Shown: piece after piece, positions 33,822-43,222 of the stretch
Position numbering within the stretch: position 1 is the stretch's first letter
How the letters are laid out: every line of letters starts with the position of its first letter
Assembly: GCF_003437535.1 (NCBI RefSeq)
Contig: NZ_QSQT01000027.1
Span: forward strand, 1-48,884
From: Phocaeicola plebeius
Lineage (GTDB): Bacteria > Bacteroidota > Bacteroidia > Bacteroidales > Bacteroidaceae
Direction: 5' to 3'
Length of the DNA: 48,884 nucleotides
The notes under the pieces: generated by a model
Seen by the model: only the letters and a program-made list of their open reading frames with translations
Told to the model about the DNA's origin: nothing
Databases searched by the model: none
Position numbers and translations under genes: made by a program

Positions 33822-35666
33822 TCATTCCACCGTTACAGACTTAGCCAGATTGCGTGGCTGGTCGACATCCATTCCACGGCATACCGCAATGTGGTAAGCC
33901 AGCAACTGCAACGGAATAGAAGCTACTAACGGATTCAGACATTCCAGTGTAGCCGGAAGTTCGATGCTGTAATCAGCCAAGTTACGGATAACCGTGTCTC
34001 CTTCGGTCACTACGGCCACGACTCTTCCTTTTCGGGCCTTGATTTCCTGAATGTTGCTCAGCACTTTTTCGTACAAAGGCGACTGTGTGGCCACGATGAC
34101 CACCGGCATTTCGGCATCAATCAGGGCGATGGGACCGTGCTTCATCTCGGCAGCCGGATAACCTTCGGCATGGATGTACGAAATTTCTTTCAGCTTCAAG
34201 GCTCCTTCCAAGGCAATCGGAAAGGCGTATCCCCGACCTAAATAAATGAAGTTGCGGGCGTAGGTAAACATCTTTGAGAAATCGGCGATGAACAAATGCT
34301 GCTTCAAGACGGTCCGCATCTTTTCAGGGACGGCGACCAGTTCTTTCACTATCCGATGATACTCTTCTTCCGAAAGTGTACCTTTTTCTCGCCCCAATGC
34401 CAAAGCCAGCAGGGTGAGCACGGTAACCTGTCCGGTAAAGGCTTTCGTAGAAGCCACTCCGATTTCGGGACCCACATGGATACAGGAACCGGTATCCGTA
34501 GCACGGGCAATGGAAGAACCGATGACGTTACAGATGCCATAGATAAAGGCTCCCTGCGACTTGGCCAGTTCAATGGCAGCTAATGTGTCGGCAGTTTCTC
34601 CGCTTTGGGAGATAGCAATCACTACGTCATCAGGATGAATCACCGGATTGCGGTAACGGAACTCGGAAGCGTATTCCACTTCCACCGGAATGCGGCAGAA
34701 GCTTTCAATCAGTTGCTTGCCGATAAGTCCGGCATGCCACGAAGTACCGCAGGCTACGATAATAAAGCGTCCGGCACGCAACAGTTGTTCCTTGTAATTG
34801 GACACAGCGGAAAGGGTGACCGTACAAGTGTCCGTATTCACGCGCCCACGCATACAGTCGCTGATGCAGTCGGGCTGGTCGAAGATTTCTTTCAGCATGA
34901 AGTGGGGGAAACCTCCTTTTTCCAGCTGCCCGATATTAAGGGCTACAGTCTGTGCCTCATGCGGACACTCTACATTATTCAGGTCGACAATCTTCAAGGG
35001 AGCATCTGCCCGCAGTACGGCTATTTCTCCGTCAGAGAGATACACCACCTGATTGGTGTAAGTCACCATAGGAGTAGCATCGGAAGCTAAGAAGAACTCT
35101 CCCTCGCCTACTCCGACAACTAACGGACTACTCTTGCGGGCAGCAATAATCTCGTCGGGATGCTTACGGTCGACCACTGCAATGGCATAAGCACCGATGA
35201 CTTCCCGCAAAGCTAACTGAACGGCGGTCAGCAAGTCCAAATTTCCTTGCTGCTGGATGTAGCCAATCAACTGCACCAGCACTTCCGTATCGGTACTGCT
35301 CTTGAAGGTGCAGCCCTTGGCCTGCAGCTTTTCTTTCAGCACAGCATAATTTTCGATAATCCCGTTGTGTACCAGTGCCAGATCACCGTTCTGGCTGCAA
35401 TGCGGATGGGCATTTACCGTACTGGGCTCTCCATGGGTGGCCCAACGCGTATGGGCGATTCCCACACAGCCGGACACATCCTGCCCTTCGGCTGTCCGTT
35501 CCAAATCGGCTACTTTTCCCACAGACTTATACACATTCAACTGATGAGTGTCGCTCATCAAGGCCGCTCCGGCACTATCATATCCGCGATACTCCAGGCG
35601 CTTCAGGCCTTCTACCAATATCGGCCAAGCCTTTCGCTTTCCGATATATCCTACAATTCCACACAT
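33822..35666 (-). CDS. glmS: Glutamine-fructose-6-phosphate aminotransferase (isomerizing)
   Basis: 614-residue enzyme that makes glucosamine-6-phosphate, the committed step to UDP-GlcNAc for peptidoglycan and lipid A. The N-terminal Ntn amidotransferase begins MCGIVGYIGKR with catalytic C2. Two SIS sugar-isomerase domains follow (about 290-430 and 460-600), including CGTSWHAG and the SQSGETADT phosphate loop. The C-terminus ends LAKSVTVE, the family signature. The length is standard. No glmS ribozyme is expected in this phylum, and none was seen in the 5' region 35667-35876, which holds only a weak -7-like TAATTTCG (35714-35721). Confidence 0.97.
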   Translation of the reverse strand: MCGIVGYIGKRKAWPILVEGLKRLEYRGYDSAGAALMSDTHQLNVYKSVGKVADLERTAEGQDVSGCVGIAHTRWATHGEPSTVNAHPHCSQNGDLALVHNGIIENYAVLKEKLQAKGCTFKSSTDTEVLVQLIGYIQQQGNLDLLTAVQLALREVIGAYAIAVVDRKHPDEIIAARKSSPLVVGVGEGEFFLASDATPMVTYTNQVVYLSDGEIAVLRADAPLKIVDLNNVECPHEAQTVALNIGQLEKGGFPHFMLKEIFDQPDCISDCMRGRVNTDTCTVTLSAVSNYKEQLLRAGRFIIVACGTSWHAGLIGKQLIESFCRIPVEVEYASEFRYRNPVIHPDDVVIAISQSGETADTLAAIELAKSQGAFIYGICNVIGSSIARATDTGSCIHVGPEIGVASTKAFTGQVTVLTLLALALGREKGTLSEEEYHRIVKELVAVPEKMRTVLKQHLFIADFSKMFTYARNFIYLGRGYAFPIALEGALKLKEISYIHAEGYPAAEMKHGPIALIDAEMPVVIVATQSPLYEKVLSNIQEIKARKGRVVAVVTEGDTVIRNLADYSIELPATLECLNPLVASIPLQLLAYHIAVCRGMDVDQPRNLAKSVTVE

Positions 35667-35876
35667 GTTACTTTTAACCTTAAAATATTATAGAAATCTA
35701 CCTAATCTGTCAGCGAAATTACGATTTCTCACAATATAGAGGGAATTTAGGGAGAGATTTTCTATGAAAACACCGATTTTTATATTAAATTAGTACCGCA
35801 GTTTCAACTTTACGAACGATTTGTTTGTTTATATAGAAACAGAATTGAAATTTATCAACTTTAAATCAAGAAAAAA

Positions 35877-36449
35877 ATGAAACATTTACTTCCTGAACTT
35901 CCTTATCAACTGGAAGCACTGGCTCCGAAAATGAGCAAAGAAACACTGGAATATCATTACGGAAAACATTTGCAAACGTACATAGACAACCTGAACAAAT
36001 TGATTGCCGGTACGCCTTACGAAGAAAAAACGCTGGAGCAAATCTTGCTGGAAGCGGAAGGGCCGATGTTTAACAATGCAGCCCAGACCTGGAACCATAC
36101 GTTCTTCTTTGATACACTGACTCCTCAGCAGCCGGAAATACCTCAACCTTTAGCAGATGCGTTGACTCGCGATTTCGGTTCGGTAGAAACTTTCAAAGAG
36201 AAGTTTACACAGGCAGCCACCACACTATTCGGTTCGGGATGGACTTGGCTGGTGAGTGACAAAGACGGACATTTGTCCATCGTCAGCGAATCGAATGCCG
36301 GAAATCCGCTCAAGAAGGGACTAAAACCGTTACTGGTTATCGACGTGTGGGAACATGCGTACTACATTGACTACCGCAACCGCCGGGCGGCCTTCATCGA
36401 AGCATTCTGGACACTGGTGGACTGGCAGAAAGTAGCTGCCCGTCTCTAA
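35877..36449 (+). CDS. sodB: Superoxide dismutase, Fe/Mn type
   Basis: 190 residues, converting superoxide to hydrogen peroxide and oxygen in the cytoplasm. Metal ligands H27, H74, D156 and H160 are in place (DVWEHAYYIDYRNRR carries the last two). The second-sphere glutamine lies in NNAAQTWNH (Q70), the position used by iron-type SODs; Bacteroides enzymes of this kind work with Fe or Mn. No clear TAnnTTTG promoter is visible in the AT-rich upstream region, consistent with oxygen-inducible control but not proof. A hairpin terminator follows. Confidence 0.96.
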   Translation: MKHLLPELPYQLEALAPKMSKETLEYHYGKHLQTYIDNLNKLIAGTPYEEKTLEQILLEAEGPMFNNAAQTWNHTFFFDTLTPQQPEIPQPLADALTRDFGSVETFKEKFTQAATTLFGSGWTWLVSDKDGHLSIVSESNAGNPLKKGLKPLLVIDVWEHAYYIDYRNRRAAFIEAFWTLVDWQKVAARL

Positions 36450-36455
36450 AATATA

Positions 36456-36496
36456 AATCGGGGCCTCGGCAAATGAGCGGAGGTCCCGATTGTTTT
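36456..36496. terminator. Bidirectional terminator between sodB and the permease operon
   Basis: AATCGGGGCCTCGGC pairs with GCGGAGGTCCCGATT (arms 36456-36470 and 36477-36491) with one mismatch and one G-U, followed by GTTTT. On the minus strand it ends in TTTATATTTTA. Confidence 0.85.
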
Positions 36497-36521
36497 ATCT
36501 GTTTTTACACACTATGAAAAA

Positions 36522-38888
36522 TTATTCCGTCTTAATGTGATTCACCGGATTTTCACGAACGGCTCCCCAACTGATGAGACACACGGAGCCTAAAGAAATC
36601 AAGGCTACCAACAGAAAGGCGACGCCAAACACGCCCCACATCGCCATGGGTGAATAGTGCAGGATACCGTCTATCTGCTGTACGCCGAACCATGCCAAAG
36701 GAACGGCCAGCAGCATACCTGCCAGCAAAGACAGCAAGGAGAAACGAAGCAGTCGTGCCCGTTCCATACCTGCACTGGAACCAAAAACCTTTCGGATGGC
36801 CATGTCGCGCTTGCGCTGGCTGATGAAATAAATGCTCATGGCAGTCAGTCCCAACAGGGAAATCAACAGGGCCGCACACGTAAAGGCTACAATAGTAGTA
36901 CGCATATGCAACAAATCTTTGTAGACTTCCTTGATTTCATCGGCATACCATTTGGATTCAAAGGGAATACCCTCCACCACTTCCGAAAACAAGGCATCAA
37001 GTTCTCTCTTATATGCTGCCTGGTCGCCTTCAATGGTTTCTACCAGCACGTTCCAGGGCCTTACTTTGTCCGGATGCTCTACTGAAATCATGGTGGGTGA
37101 CTGCGGAAGGAGAATGGAACCGAATTTGATGTCGGCATACCGTCCGCCTACAGCATACTGGCGGCCATATTCATTCCGCAATTCTGCCGTACGCGCGTAA
37201 TCCAGCTGCAAAGAATCGAACGTACTTTCGGAGAAATACATGTTCCCCCATTTCCGTGGAAGTTTCCTATCATCGAACACCTGGATGTGAAAGATGTCCA
37301 AAAAGGCCGAATCGGTACGGAATACCTGAAAACTGACATTTTGAGGTATCCCGTTACTATCGTAAAGCTGGGTGGTATTGTTGTTTCCCCGGTTTACAGG
37401 CGTACCGGCGGTCAAGCAGACATTCCTTACAAAAGGCTTCTTGCGGGCTTCGTCACGGAAAAGACGTATTTTTTCGGAAGAACCGACTGTCATGGCAGGA
37501 TAGTCGAGTACATGACCGTATGTATAGCCCAACGGTTCACGCAGAATCCGGTAGATTTGTGCGGACAGATAGAGGGTACAAGTCAGCATGGCTACGGTGA
37601 GTCCGCTCTGCACCACATACAGTGCCCGAAGGTACACCGCCTTGGTTTTCCGTCGGAAAGTGCCTTTCACCACATCTAATGGATGGTAGTGAGAAAGCAG
37701 AACGGCAGGTACCACTCCGGCCAGCAAGGAAAGCAAGACAATGCCTATCAGATAGATTAGCAAAGTAATGGCGTTCAAGTCGTCCCAAATGTCCAATCGT
37801 GTCTGTAGCAGGTCACAGACAGTCGGTTCCACTGCCTTAGCCAACAGCAAAGCCAGCAGAAAGGCTCCTGTGGTAAACAAGGCCGACTCTCCCAACAAGC
37901 GCCAAAAGATGCTCCGTGCGGAAGAGCCCAGCAACCGACGGGTAGCCATTTCCTTGGCACGGTAGCTTACTTGTGCCACGCACATGCTGACGTAATTGAA
38001 TATAGCCATCAGCAGAATCAGAATACCTGCCACTAAGAATATCCATACTTTTACCGGATTGTATTGACGCAACTGAGGGCTCATTATTTCGGAGAAACAT
38101 ACGTCTTTCAACGGCATCCAGAATGCCTCGCGGAACAAGTCATGCTGATACCCCCAGGAAAAGGTTTTGAGAAAAGACAGCATGTCGGCAGCTTTCTGGT
38201 CGGGATTGACACCTTGAGGAAAACGGACCAGTATCGCCGTTCCTCCCATGTTGTTCATATCCGGATTGTGCATGCTGCTTCCCCAGTTCACAAAATCAAC
38301 ATAATCGAACGGTACAATGGCTTCTACCTCATCGGGGATGACGGAATTCTCAAAATCTTTTATGATGCCTGTCACTGTGTACATCTCCTTCTTGTCTGCA
38401 GACAAACGAAGCATCTTGCCTTCCGCAGGTTCATCCCCAAACAGTTTACGGGCAGCCGATTCGGTCAGCACGATGCTATGTGCATCGACCAGTGCCTGTT
38501 CCGGATTTCCCGACAACAGCGAATAGCCAAAGAAACGGAGGAAATTATCTTTCACACAATATATTTCGAGGCTGGTTTTCCGGTTTTCTATTACCGCATA
38601 ACTCCCCGAGTTACAAGCTTCAGCATTCACAGCGCACCAGTCGGCCATTTCCGGATAACGGTTGGCCAGCCGTTCACCCACCAGGTAATTGCTGGCGCTA
38701 TATTCCTCGTTCGACAACACATAAATATGCTCGATGTCCTTTATATCGCTGCCCACAGTGAGCTGCCGCACCACCATATTGGCAATGAGCAGCACAAACA
38801 TCAGAGAGATGCCCAGTCCTGCCACGTTGACCAATGTAAACAGCTTGTTGCGGTGAAGATAGGTAAAATAAGTTTTCAGTCCTTTCAT
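36522..38888 (-). CDS. ABC transporter permease, MacB/FtsX type (second copy)
   Basis: 788 residues. An N-terminal membrane helix (about 18-40, LVNVAGLGISLMFVLLIANM) precedes a MacB-like periplasmic domain (about 45-240). A FtsX three-helix block follows (about 275-400), then a second membrane-plus-periplasmic repeat and a second FtsX block (about 670-785). This double MacB_PCD-FtsX layout is common in Bacteroidetes. These proteins do not form pores; they transmit ATP-driven motion to the periplasm, so they need an ATPase. None is encoded in this operon. It is the last gene of the tolC-hlyD-DUF2807-permease unit, 22 bp after the paralogue at 38911-41271. The substrate is unknown. Confidence 0.85.
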   Translation of the reverse strand: MKGLKTYFTYLHRNKLFTLVNVAGLGISLMFVLLIANMVVRQLTVGSDIKDIEHIYVLSNEEYSASNYLVGERLANRYPEMADWCAVNAEACNSGSYAVIENRKTSLEIYCVKDNFLRFFGYSLLSGNPEQALVDAHSIVLTESAARKLFGDEPAEGKMLRLSADKKEMYTVTGIIKDFENSVIPDEVEAIVPFDYVDFVNWGSSMHNPDMNNMGGTAILVRFPQGVNPDQKAADMLSFLKTFSWGYQHDLFREAFWMPLKDVCFSEIMSPQLRQYNPVKVWIFLVAGILILLMAIFNYVSMCVAQVSYRAKEMATRRLLGSSARSIFWRLLGESALFTTGAFLLALLLAKAVEPTVCDLLQTRLDIWDDLNAITLLIYLIGIVLLSLLAGVVPAVLLSHYHPLDVVKGTFRRKTKAVYLRALYVVQSGLTVAMLTCTLYLSAQIYRILREPLGYTYGHVLDYPAMTVGSSEKIRLFRDEARKKPFVRNVCLTAGTPVNRGNNNTTQLYDSNGIPQNVSFQVFRTDSAFLDIFHIQVFDDRKLPRKWGNMYFSESTFDSLQLDYARTAELRNEYGRQYAVGGRYADIKFGSILLPQSPTMISVEHPDKVRPWNVLVETIEGDQAAYKRELDALFSEVVEGIPFESKWYADEIKEVYKDLLHMRTTIVAFTCAALLISLLGLTAMSIYFISQRKRDMAIRKVFGSSAGMERARLLRFSLLSLLAGMLLAVPLAWFGVQQIDGILHYSPMAMWGVFGVAFLLVALISLGSVCLISWGAVRENPVNHIKTE

Positions 38889-38910
38889 CGTATTTTATAG
38901 TTTTATGTGT

Positions 38911-41271
38911 TTATTCCGTCTTAATACTCCGTACAGGGTTTTCATTGGCATTCTTCCAGCACTGGAATGTCACTGTCAGTACCGTAATGAGACTGACCAG
39001 CAGGAAGGAGGCCACAAATACCCAGGCACGGATAGGCGTCTTGTCGGAGAAGCTTTCCAGCCAGTCGTGCCCTATCCACCAACCAAAGGGAACTGCCAGT
39101 ACGAAGCAGACCACCAGCATGACAAAATAACGCTTGGTAAACATATAGAGAATCTCACCAGTGGAACTTCCCATGATTTTCCGGATACCAATCTCCTTCC
39201 GGCGGTATTCGCTTTCAAATAAGGTCAGTCCGAACACACCAATCATACTGAGGACAATAGCTATCAGGGAGAACAACAGAATTTGACGAGTAAAACGCAA
39301 CTCCCGACGATAGTTCTGGTCAATCACCTCATCCATGAAACGGAATCTGAAATCACGGCCCGGTGCCATCTTTTCTGTTGCCTCAGCCAAGCGGTGAAGC
39401 ATGTCCACTTTGTCTACTCCCGCAGCCACCCGGATGTTCAAGATATTGTTGGCATCCCAATTTGCATAATCTTTTCCGTAAATAAAGAAAGCCATCGGCT
39501 CTACGGCATCGTTGTTGCGAAAACTGCTGAAACGAATATTCTCACAGAATCCGACCACAGGATAGTCACCAGGAGTAGCGGGTTCGTCCACCTTCATCCA
39601 GGAATATTTCTTCTGGGCTGCTTCGTTGAAAATATACACATCTCCGTCGCCCGGTTTAAAGTTCCTCCCCTCAGTAATCTTGATGCCAAGCACAGATAAG
39701 TAGCGGTAATCTACCGGAAAACAGACCAACTGTATGTGATGTTCTCCTTCTCCTCTTCCCCACGACATGTAATTATCGGCTGAACTTAAAACGAACTGGG
39801 AAATCGAAATACCTTCTATACCCGAAAGTCCGGACAATTCACTGACAATCGCTTCCCTGCGATCGAGATATTCATAAGGAATCGCTCCCACCAGTACGAC
39901 CTCCTTGTCATAGCCATAGTCGCTCTGCTGAATATAACGGCTCTGCAGGTACATGATGCCCACGGAGATAATCAGCATGAAAGAGACAAAGAACTGGAAA
40001 CAAACCAGAAACGTACGCAGCATCTTTCCTTTCGGGGAAAGACCGAACGAGCCTTTCAGTACCAGTGCCGGCGGAAAAGAGGTGACGTAGTAAGAAGGAT
40101 AGGCTCCAGCCAGCAAGCCCATGCACACGGCCATTCCGCCCAAAGCTATCAGTAGGTTCGGATGATTCATCAAAGAGAGGTCTGATGCCACCAAGGTATT
40201 CAGGGAGGTGTCTTGCAACAGATAGAGCCAGAGCAAGGACAACAGGAAGCCACACACACAAACCAATACGGATTCTAACAGCAGATACATCCGCAAGGAG
40301 AAAGTGGAAGCCCCCAACACCTTTTGGGTATTGATGGAACGTAACCGCATGGGAGTTTCTGCCAGCGAGAAGTTCATGTAGTTGACTGCTGCTGTAAGCA
40401 GAATCAGCACCGATACACACAGCAGCAGGTACACGGCGGCCTTGCTGGTAGCCGCCTTGTTGCCCACCGTAGAATAGTGCACTTCGTCCAGCGGTGTAAA
40501 ATGAATGAAATTCTCCCAGTCTTCCTCTCCCTCTCCGCTAATCAGGTCTCTTGGAATATTCAGCTTGCAGCTTTCGATGACCGACCGCTCCACATCGGTC
40601 AATGAAGCTGGACTGTCAAGCCGGATATACAAGGCATAATTCCAGTTTCTCCAGGAATCTTTGTTCAGGTTCGGGGAGTAGGAGGAAAAAACACAGTTTC
40701 CTAACTGGGAGTTTTCCGGCATGTCCTGATAAACTCCTCCTACCACCAACGGCTGGTTACGAGATTTACGGTCTACGTAGATGGTCTTGCCAATGGCATC
40801 CGTGGTACCGAAAAAGCGACGGGCCATGGATGCGGAAATCAGGGCATGGCCGGGTTCATTGAGGGAGGCGGTTGTACCGCACACCATAGTAGGCTGAAAT
40901 ACCTCCAGGTAATCACCAAATCCCGTAAACCAAGGTTCAGAGTAAATGTGTTCGTCTACCTCAAAATCATTGAGAGAGTTTGACAATGAAGTAACTGAAA
41001 TGGCCTGTATGTGTGGAGAAGAAGCTCCCACCAGCTCACAGAAAGGACGAGCCAGCCAGATTTGCCAGCCGTAATCTCCGCCTGCATCCACTTCTACCCG
41101 GTAAATACGATCGTGTGCCGGATAGGCTTTGTTGTAGTTATAGTCGTAGTCCACCTGCGTCAGAATGACGAAACAGGCCGCAAAGGCAATACTCAATCCT
41201 AACAGATTCAATACGCTGGCCGTAAAGAAACGCCGGAAGGTATGCGAGAAATTTCTAAAAAGTGTGTTCAT
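38911..41271 (-). CDS. ABC transporter permease, MacB/FtsX type (first copy)
   Basis: 786 residues, paralogous to the downstream gene and with the same layout: an N-terminal helix (about 17-39), a large periplasmic domain, an FtsX block about residues 285-415, a second periplasmic domain and a second FtsX block (about 670-785). Both paralogues end in NPV-x-x-IKTE, and both contain the coupling-helix pattern KEIGIRKIMGSSTGEI (this copy) or RDMAIRKVFGSSAGME (the other). A heterodimer of the two permeases is therefore plausible. It lies 35 bp downstream of the DUF2807 gene. It probably works with the TolC and HlyD proteins of the same operon to expel a compound or lipoprotein from the periplasm. 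Confidence 0.85.
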   Translation of the reverse strand: MNTLFRNFSHTFRRFFTASVLNLLGLSIAFAACFVILTQVDYDYNYNKAYPAHDRIYRVEVDAGGDYGWQIWLARPFCELVGASSPHIQAISVTSLSNSLNDFEVDEHIYSEPWFTGFGDYLEVFQPTMVCGTTASLNEPGHALISASMARRFFGTTDAIGKTIYVDRKSRNQPLVVGGVYQDMPENSQLGNCVFSSYSPNLNKDSWRNWNYALYIRLDSPASLTDVERSVIESCKLNIPRDLISGEGEEDWENFIHFTPLDEVHYSTVGNKAATSKAAVYLLLCVSVLILLTAAVNYMNFSLAETPMRLRSINTQKVLGASTFSLRMYLLLESVLVCVCGFLLSLLWLYLLQDTSLNTLVASDLSLMNHPNLLIALGGMAVCMGLLAGAYPSYYVTSFPPALVLKGSFGLSPKGKMLRTFLVCFQFFVSFMLIISVGIMYLQSRYIQQSDYGYDKEVVLVGAIPYEYLDRREAIVSELSGLSGIEGISISQFVLSSADNYMSWGRGEGEHHIQLVCFPVDYRYLSVLGIKITEGRNFKPGDGDVYIFNEAAQKKYSWMKVDEPATPGDYPVVGFCENIRFSSFRNNDAVEPMAFFIYGKDYANWDANNILNIRVAAGVDKVDMLHRLAEATEKMAPGRDFRFRFMDEVIDQNYRRELRFTRQILLFSLIAIVLSMIGVFGLTLFESEYRRKEIGIRKIMGSSTGEILYMFTKRYFVMLVVCFVLAVPFGWWIGHDWLESFSDKTPIRAWVFVASFLLVSLITVLTVTFQCWKNANENPVRSIKTE

Positions 41272-41306
41272 GAGTGGTAAGTGTTTTTATACTGCAATTA
41301 CGAAAT

Positions 41307-41936
41307 TTATTCACCGACTTTCAACCTCCGGGTAGAAACGCTACCGATTCCGTCTTTGGAGATTTGAGCCGATTTAGCTTTTCCACTTAAAGTGAGACTA
41401 CCGACACCTTCTATGCTGGCATCCAGGTGTTCGCAATCTACGGCCAGTTCACCGCTTCCTACACCTTCCAGACTGACTTGCACATTCCGGGCATGCAAAT
41501 CGGCCACGTGCAGACTGCCCACGCCTTCCACATCAAACTTCACATCCTTCAGGTTCAGGCGGGACTTGCAATTGAATGAACCAACACCTTCAAAAGCTAC
41601 TTTCTGCAAATCGGGTGCACTGATGTAAATAGAGAGTCCGTTCACGTTTCGGGTAGTTTTCTTTCCTTTCTCAGCCCACGCAATCAGCAATACTCCGTCT
41701 TTCACCGTACACTTTGTCTGGTCTACCCATTTCTTTTCTCCCTCTACACGAAGAGAATAGGTATCCGACTGAGTAAAATACACACTGGCCACACTCTCCA
41801 CTTCAATGGAATGGAAAGGATTCACACTGCGGGTTTCACTTACTTTTTCTTCGTTACCACTTCTTGCACTGGCACAGTTTACACACATCAAACCCATTAC
41901 CAAACCTGCCAATATACGTACTATCTTTTTCATCAC
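41307..41936 (-). CDS. DUF2807 (GIN-type) exported protein with EGVGS repeats
   Basis: 209 residues with a signal peptide containing CVNCASA, so lipidation at C21 is possible although the lipobox is weak. The mature part is a DUF2807 domain. EGVGS or its variants recurs five times at about 20-residue steps (FEGVGSFNC, VEGVGSLHV, LEGVGSGEL, IEGVGSLTL, KDGIGSVST), as in a right-handed beta-helix where each coil starts with the motif. The family has no established enzymatic activity and is often found near envelope-stress and transport genes. Here it sits 10 bp after the HlyD-type adaptor gene and 35 bp before the permeases, so it is co-expressed with the pump. Confidence 0.8.
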   Translation of the reverse strand: MMKKIVRILAGLVMGLMCVNCASARSGNEEKVSETRSVNPFHSIEVESVASVYFTQSDTYSLRVEGEKKWVDQTKCTVKDGVLLIAWAEKGKKTTRNVNGLSIYISAPDLQKVAFEGVGSFNCKSRLNLKDVKFDVEGVGSLHVADLHARNVQVSLEGVGSGELAVDCEHLDASIEGVGSLTLSGKAKSAQISKDGIGSVSTRRLKVGE

Positions 41937-41946
41937 AATTTATTTT

Positions 41947-43215
41947 TTAGTTTAACACCAATACTTCATTATCTTTATAACTCTCATAACCTGAAACGAT
42001 GACGCGTTCGCCTTTTTCCAGTCCTTCCAGCACCTCATAATACTGCGGATTCTGACGTCCGATGCGGATTTTACGACGATAGGCCTTCTTCCCATCCTTG
42101 TCGACCACGAAAATCCAGTTTCCTCCGGTCACTTGGAAGAAGGTACCCTTCGGAATCAGCACGCTTTCGGTAGGCTCACCCAGCTGCAGGTCGATGTAGT
42201 AGGTCTGTCCGCTACGGATGTTCTCCGGACGGTTGCCCTGAAAGATGAAATCCGTACGGAAACGTCCCTCACGCACTTCCGGATACACCTTGCGCACCTT
42301 TAAGTTAAACGAAGAACCCTGACGTTCAAAAGTAGCGGGCAGCCCGTTAGTCACACGGTCGATGTAGTGCTCGTCAATCATGGCCTCGATTTTGAAGTCC
42401 GACAAATCATTAATCTGTCCCACCATCTGTCCGGCGTTGATATTCTGTCCTAATTCTGCATCCAGCAATCCTAATTCTCCGTCAATCGTAGCCCGTACCT
42501 CCAGTTTATCCTTCCGTTCGCGAATCAGCAAGACATTCTTGCGCATGTTCTGCAAGTTATCTTCCATCTGATCCATCTGAATGTTACGGTAAATGGAGTC
42601 CTGCACCAGACGTTCCGTAATCAGTTTATGCTTCTTTTGGGCCACTTCATAATCTTCCTTGGCTTGAAGATATTCTTCGCGGCTGATAAGACGTTCCTTG
42701 TACAGACGCTGGTACTGCTGGAACGTACGCTGTTTGCGGCGCGTATCAATGTCGAGCTGTACTTTCTCGGTTTCGTTGTTCAACTTGTCCTGTTGCATGG
42801 TGACCTGTGTATTGCGGAGCAAGTTCTGCTTTTCAGCCAGTTCAGACTCCGCATTCAGAATCTGCAAATCCAGGTTGGAGTTACTGAGACGAAGAATCAC
42901 GTCGCCTTTCTTCACGTGAGCTCCTTCTTCCACCACCTTTTCCTGCACGATACCTCCCTCTTCGGGACTAAGTTGTACCACGGAAATAGGCTGCACCTGC
43001 CCGTTCACACGGATATAGTCATTGAACTTTCCATAAGTCACGTCGGCAATGTTCAGCGATTTACCGTCGACTTTCAATGTAGAAGCATGGTTGCCGAAAA
43101 TAATCCAGCCCAACAGCAGAAGAATAACGGCTCCTCCCCCAATATAAGGAAGATGTTTCTTCTGGATTCCTTTTTTCTTTTCTAACTGTATATCCATAAT
43201 ATCTTCTTTTTTCAA
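41947..43215 (-). CDS. Periplasmic adaptor (HlyD/MacA type) of a tripartite pump
   Basis: 422 residues. A short cytoplasmic tail is followed by one membrane anchor (about 20-45, YIGGGAVILLLLGWIIFG), a first half of a lipoyl/biotinyl-like domain (VVEEGAHVKKGDVILRL), a long coiled-coil hairpin (about 110-210, rich in Q, K, E and L), the second lipoyl half, and beta-barrel/membrane-proximal domains ending with GLEKGERVIVSGYESYK. It should bridge the inner-membrane permeases and TolC. ATG at codon 7 (MDIQLEKKK) is an alternative start. It begins 7 bp after the tolC stop. Confidence 0.9.
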   Translation of the reverse strand: MKKEDIMDIQLEKKKGIQKKHLPYIGGGAVILLLLGWIIFGNHASTLKVDGKSLNIADVTYGKFNDYIRVNGQVQPISVVQLSPEEGGIVQEKVVEEGAHVKKGDVILRLSNSNLDLQILNAESELAEKQNLLRNTQVTMQQDKLNNETEKVQLDIDTRRKQRTFQQYQRLYKERLISREEYLQAKEDYEVAQKKHKLITERLVQDSIYRNIQMDQMEDNLQNMRKNVLLIRERKDKLEVRATIDGELGLLDAELGQNINAGQMVGQINDLSDFKIEAMIDEHYIDRVTNGLPATFERQGSSFNLKVRKVYPEVREGRFRTDFIFQGNRPENIRSGQTYYIDLQLGEPTESVLIPKGTFFQVTGGNWIFVVDKDGKKAYRRKIRIGRQNPQYYEVLEGLEKGERVIVSGYESYKDNEVLVLN

Positions 43216-43222
43216 TTTCTAT

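Noticed and set aside
35667..35876. glmS ribozyme or riboswitch in the glmS-sodB intergenic region.
   Set aside because: No glmS ribozyme core or other conserved structure was recognized; the region is AT-rich, with only a weak promoter-like box.
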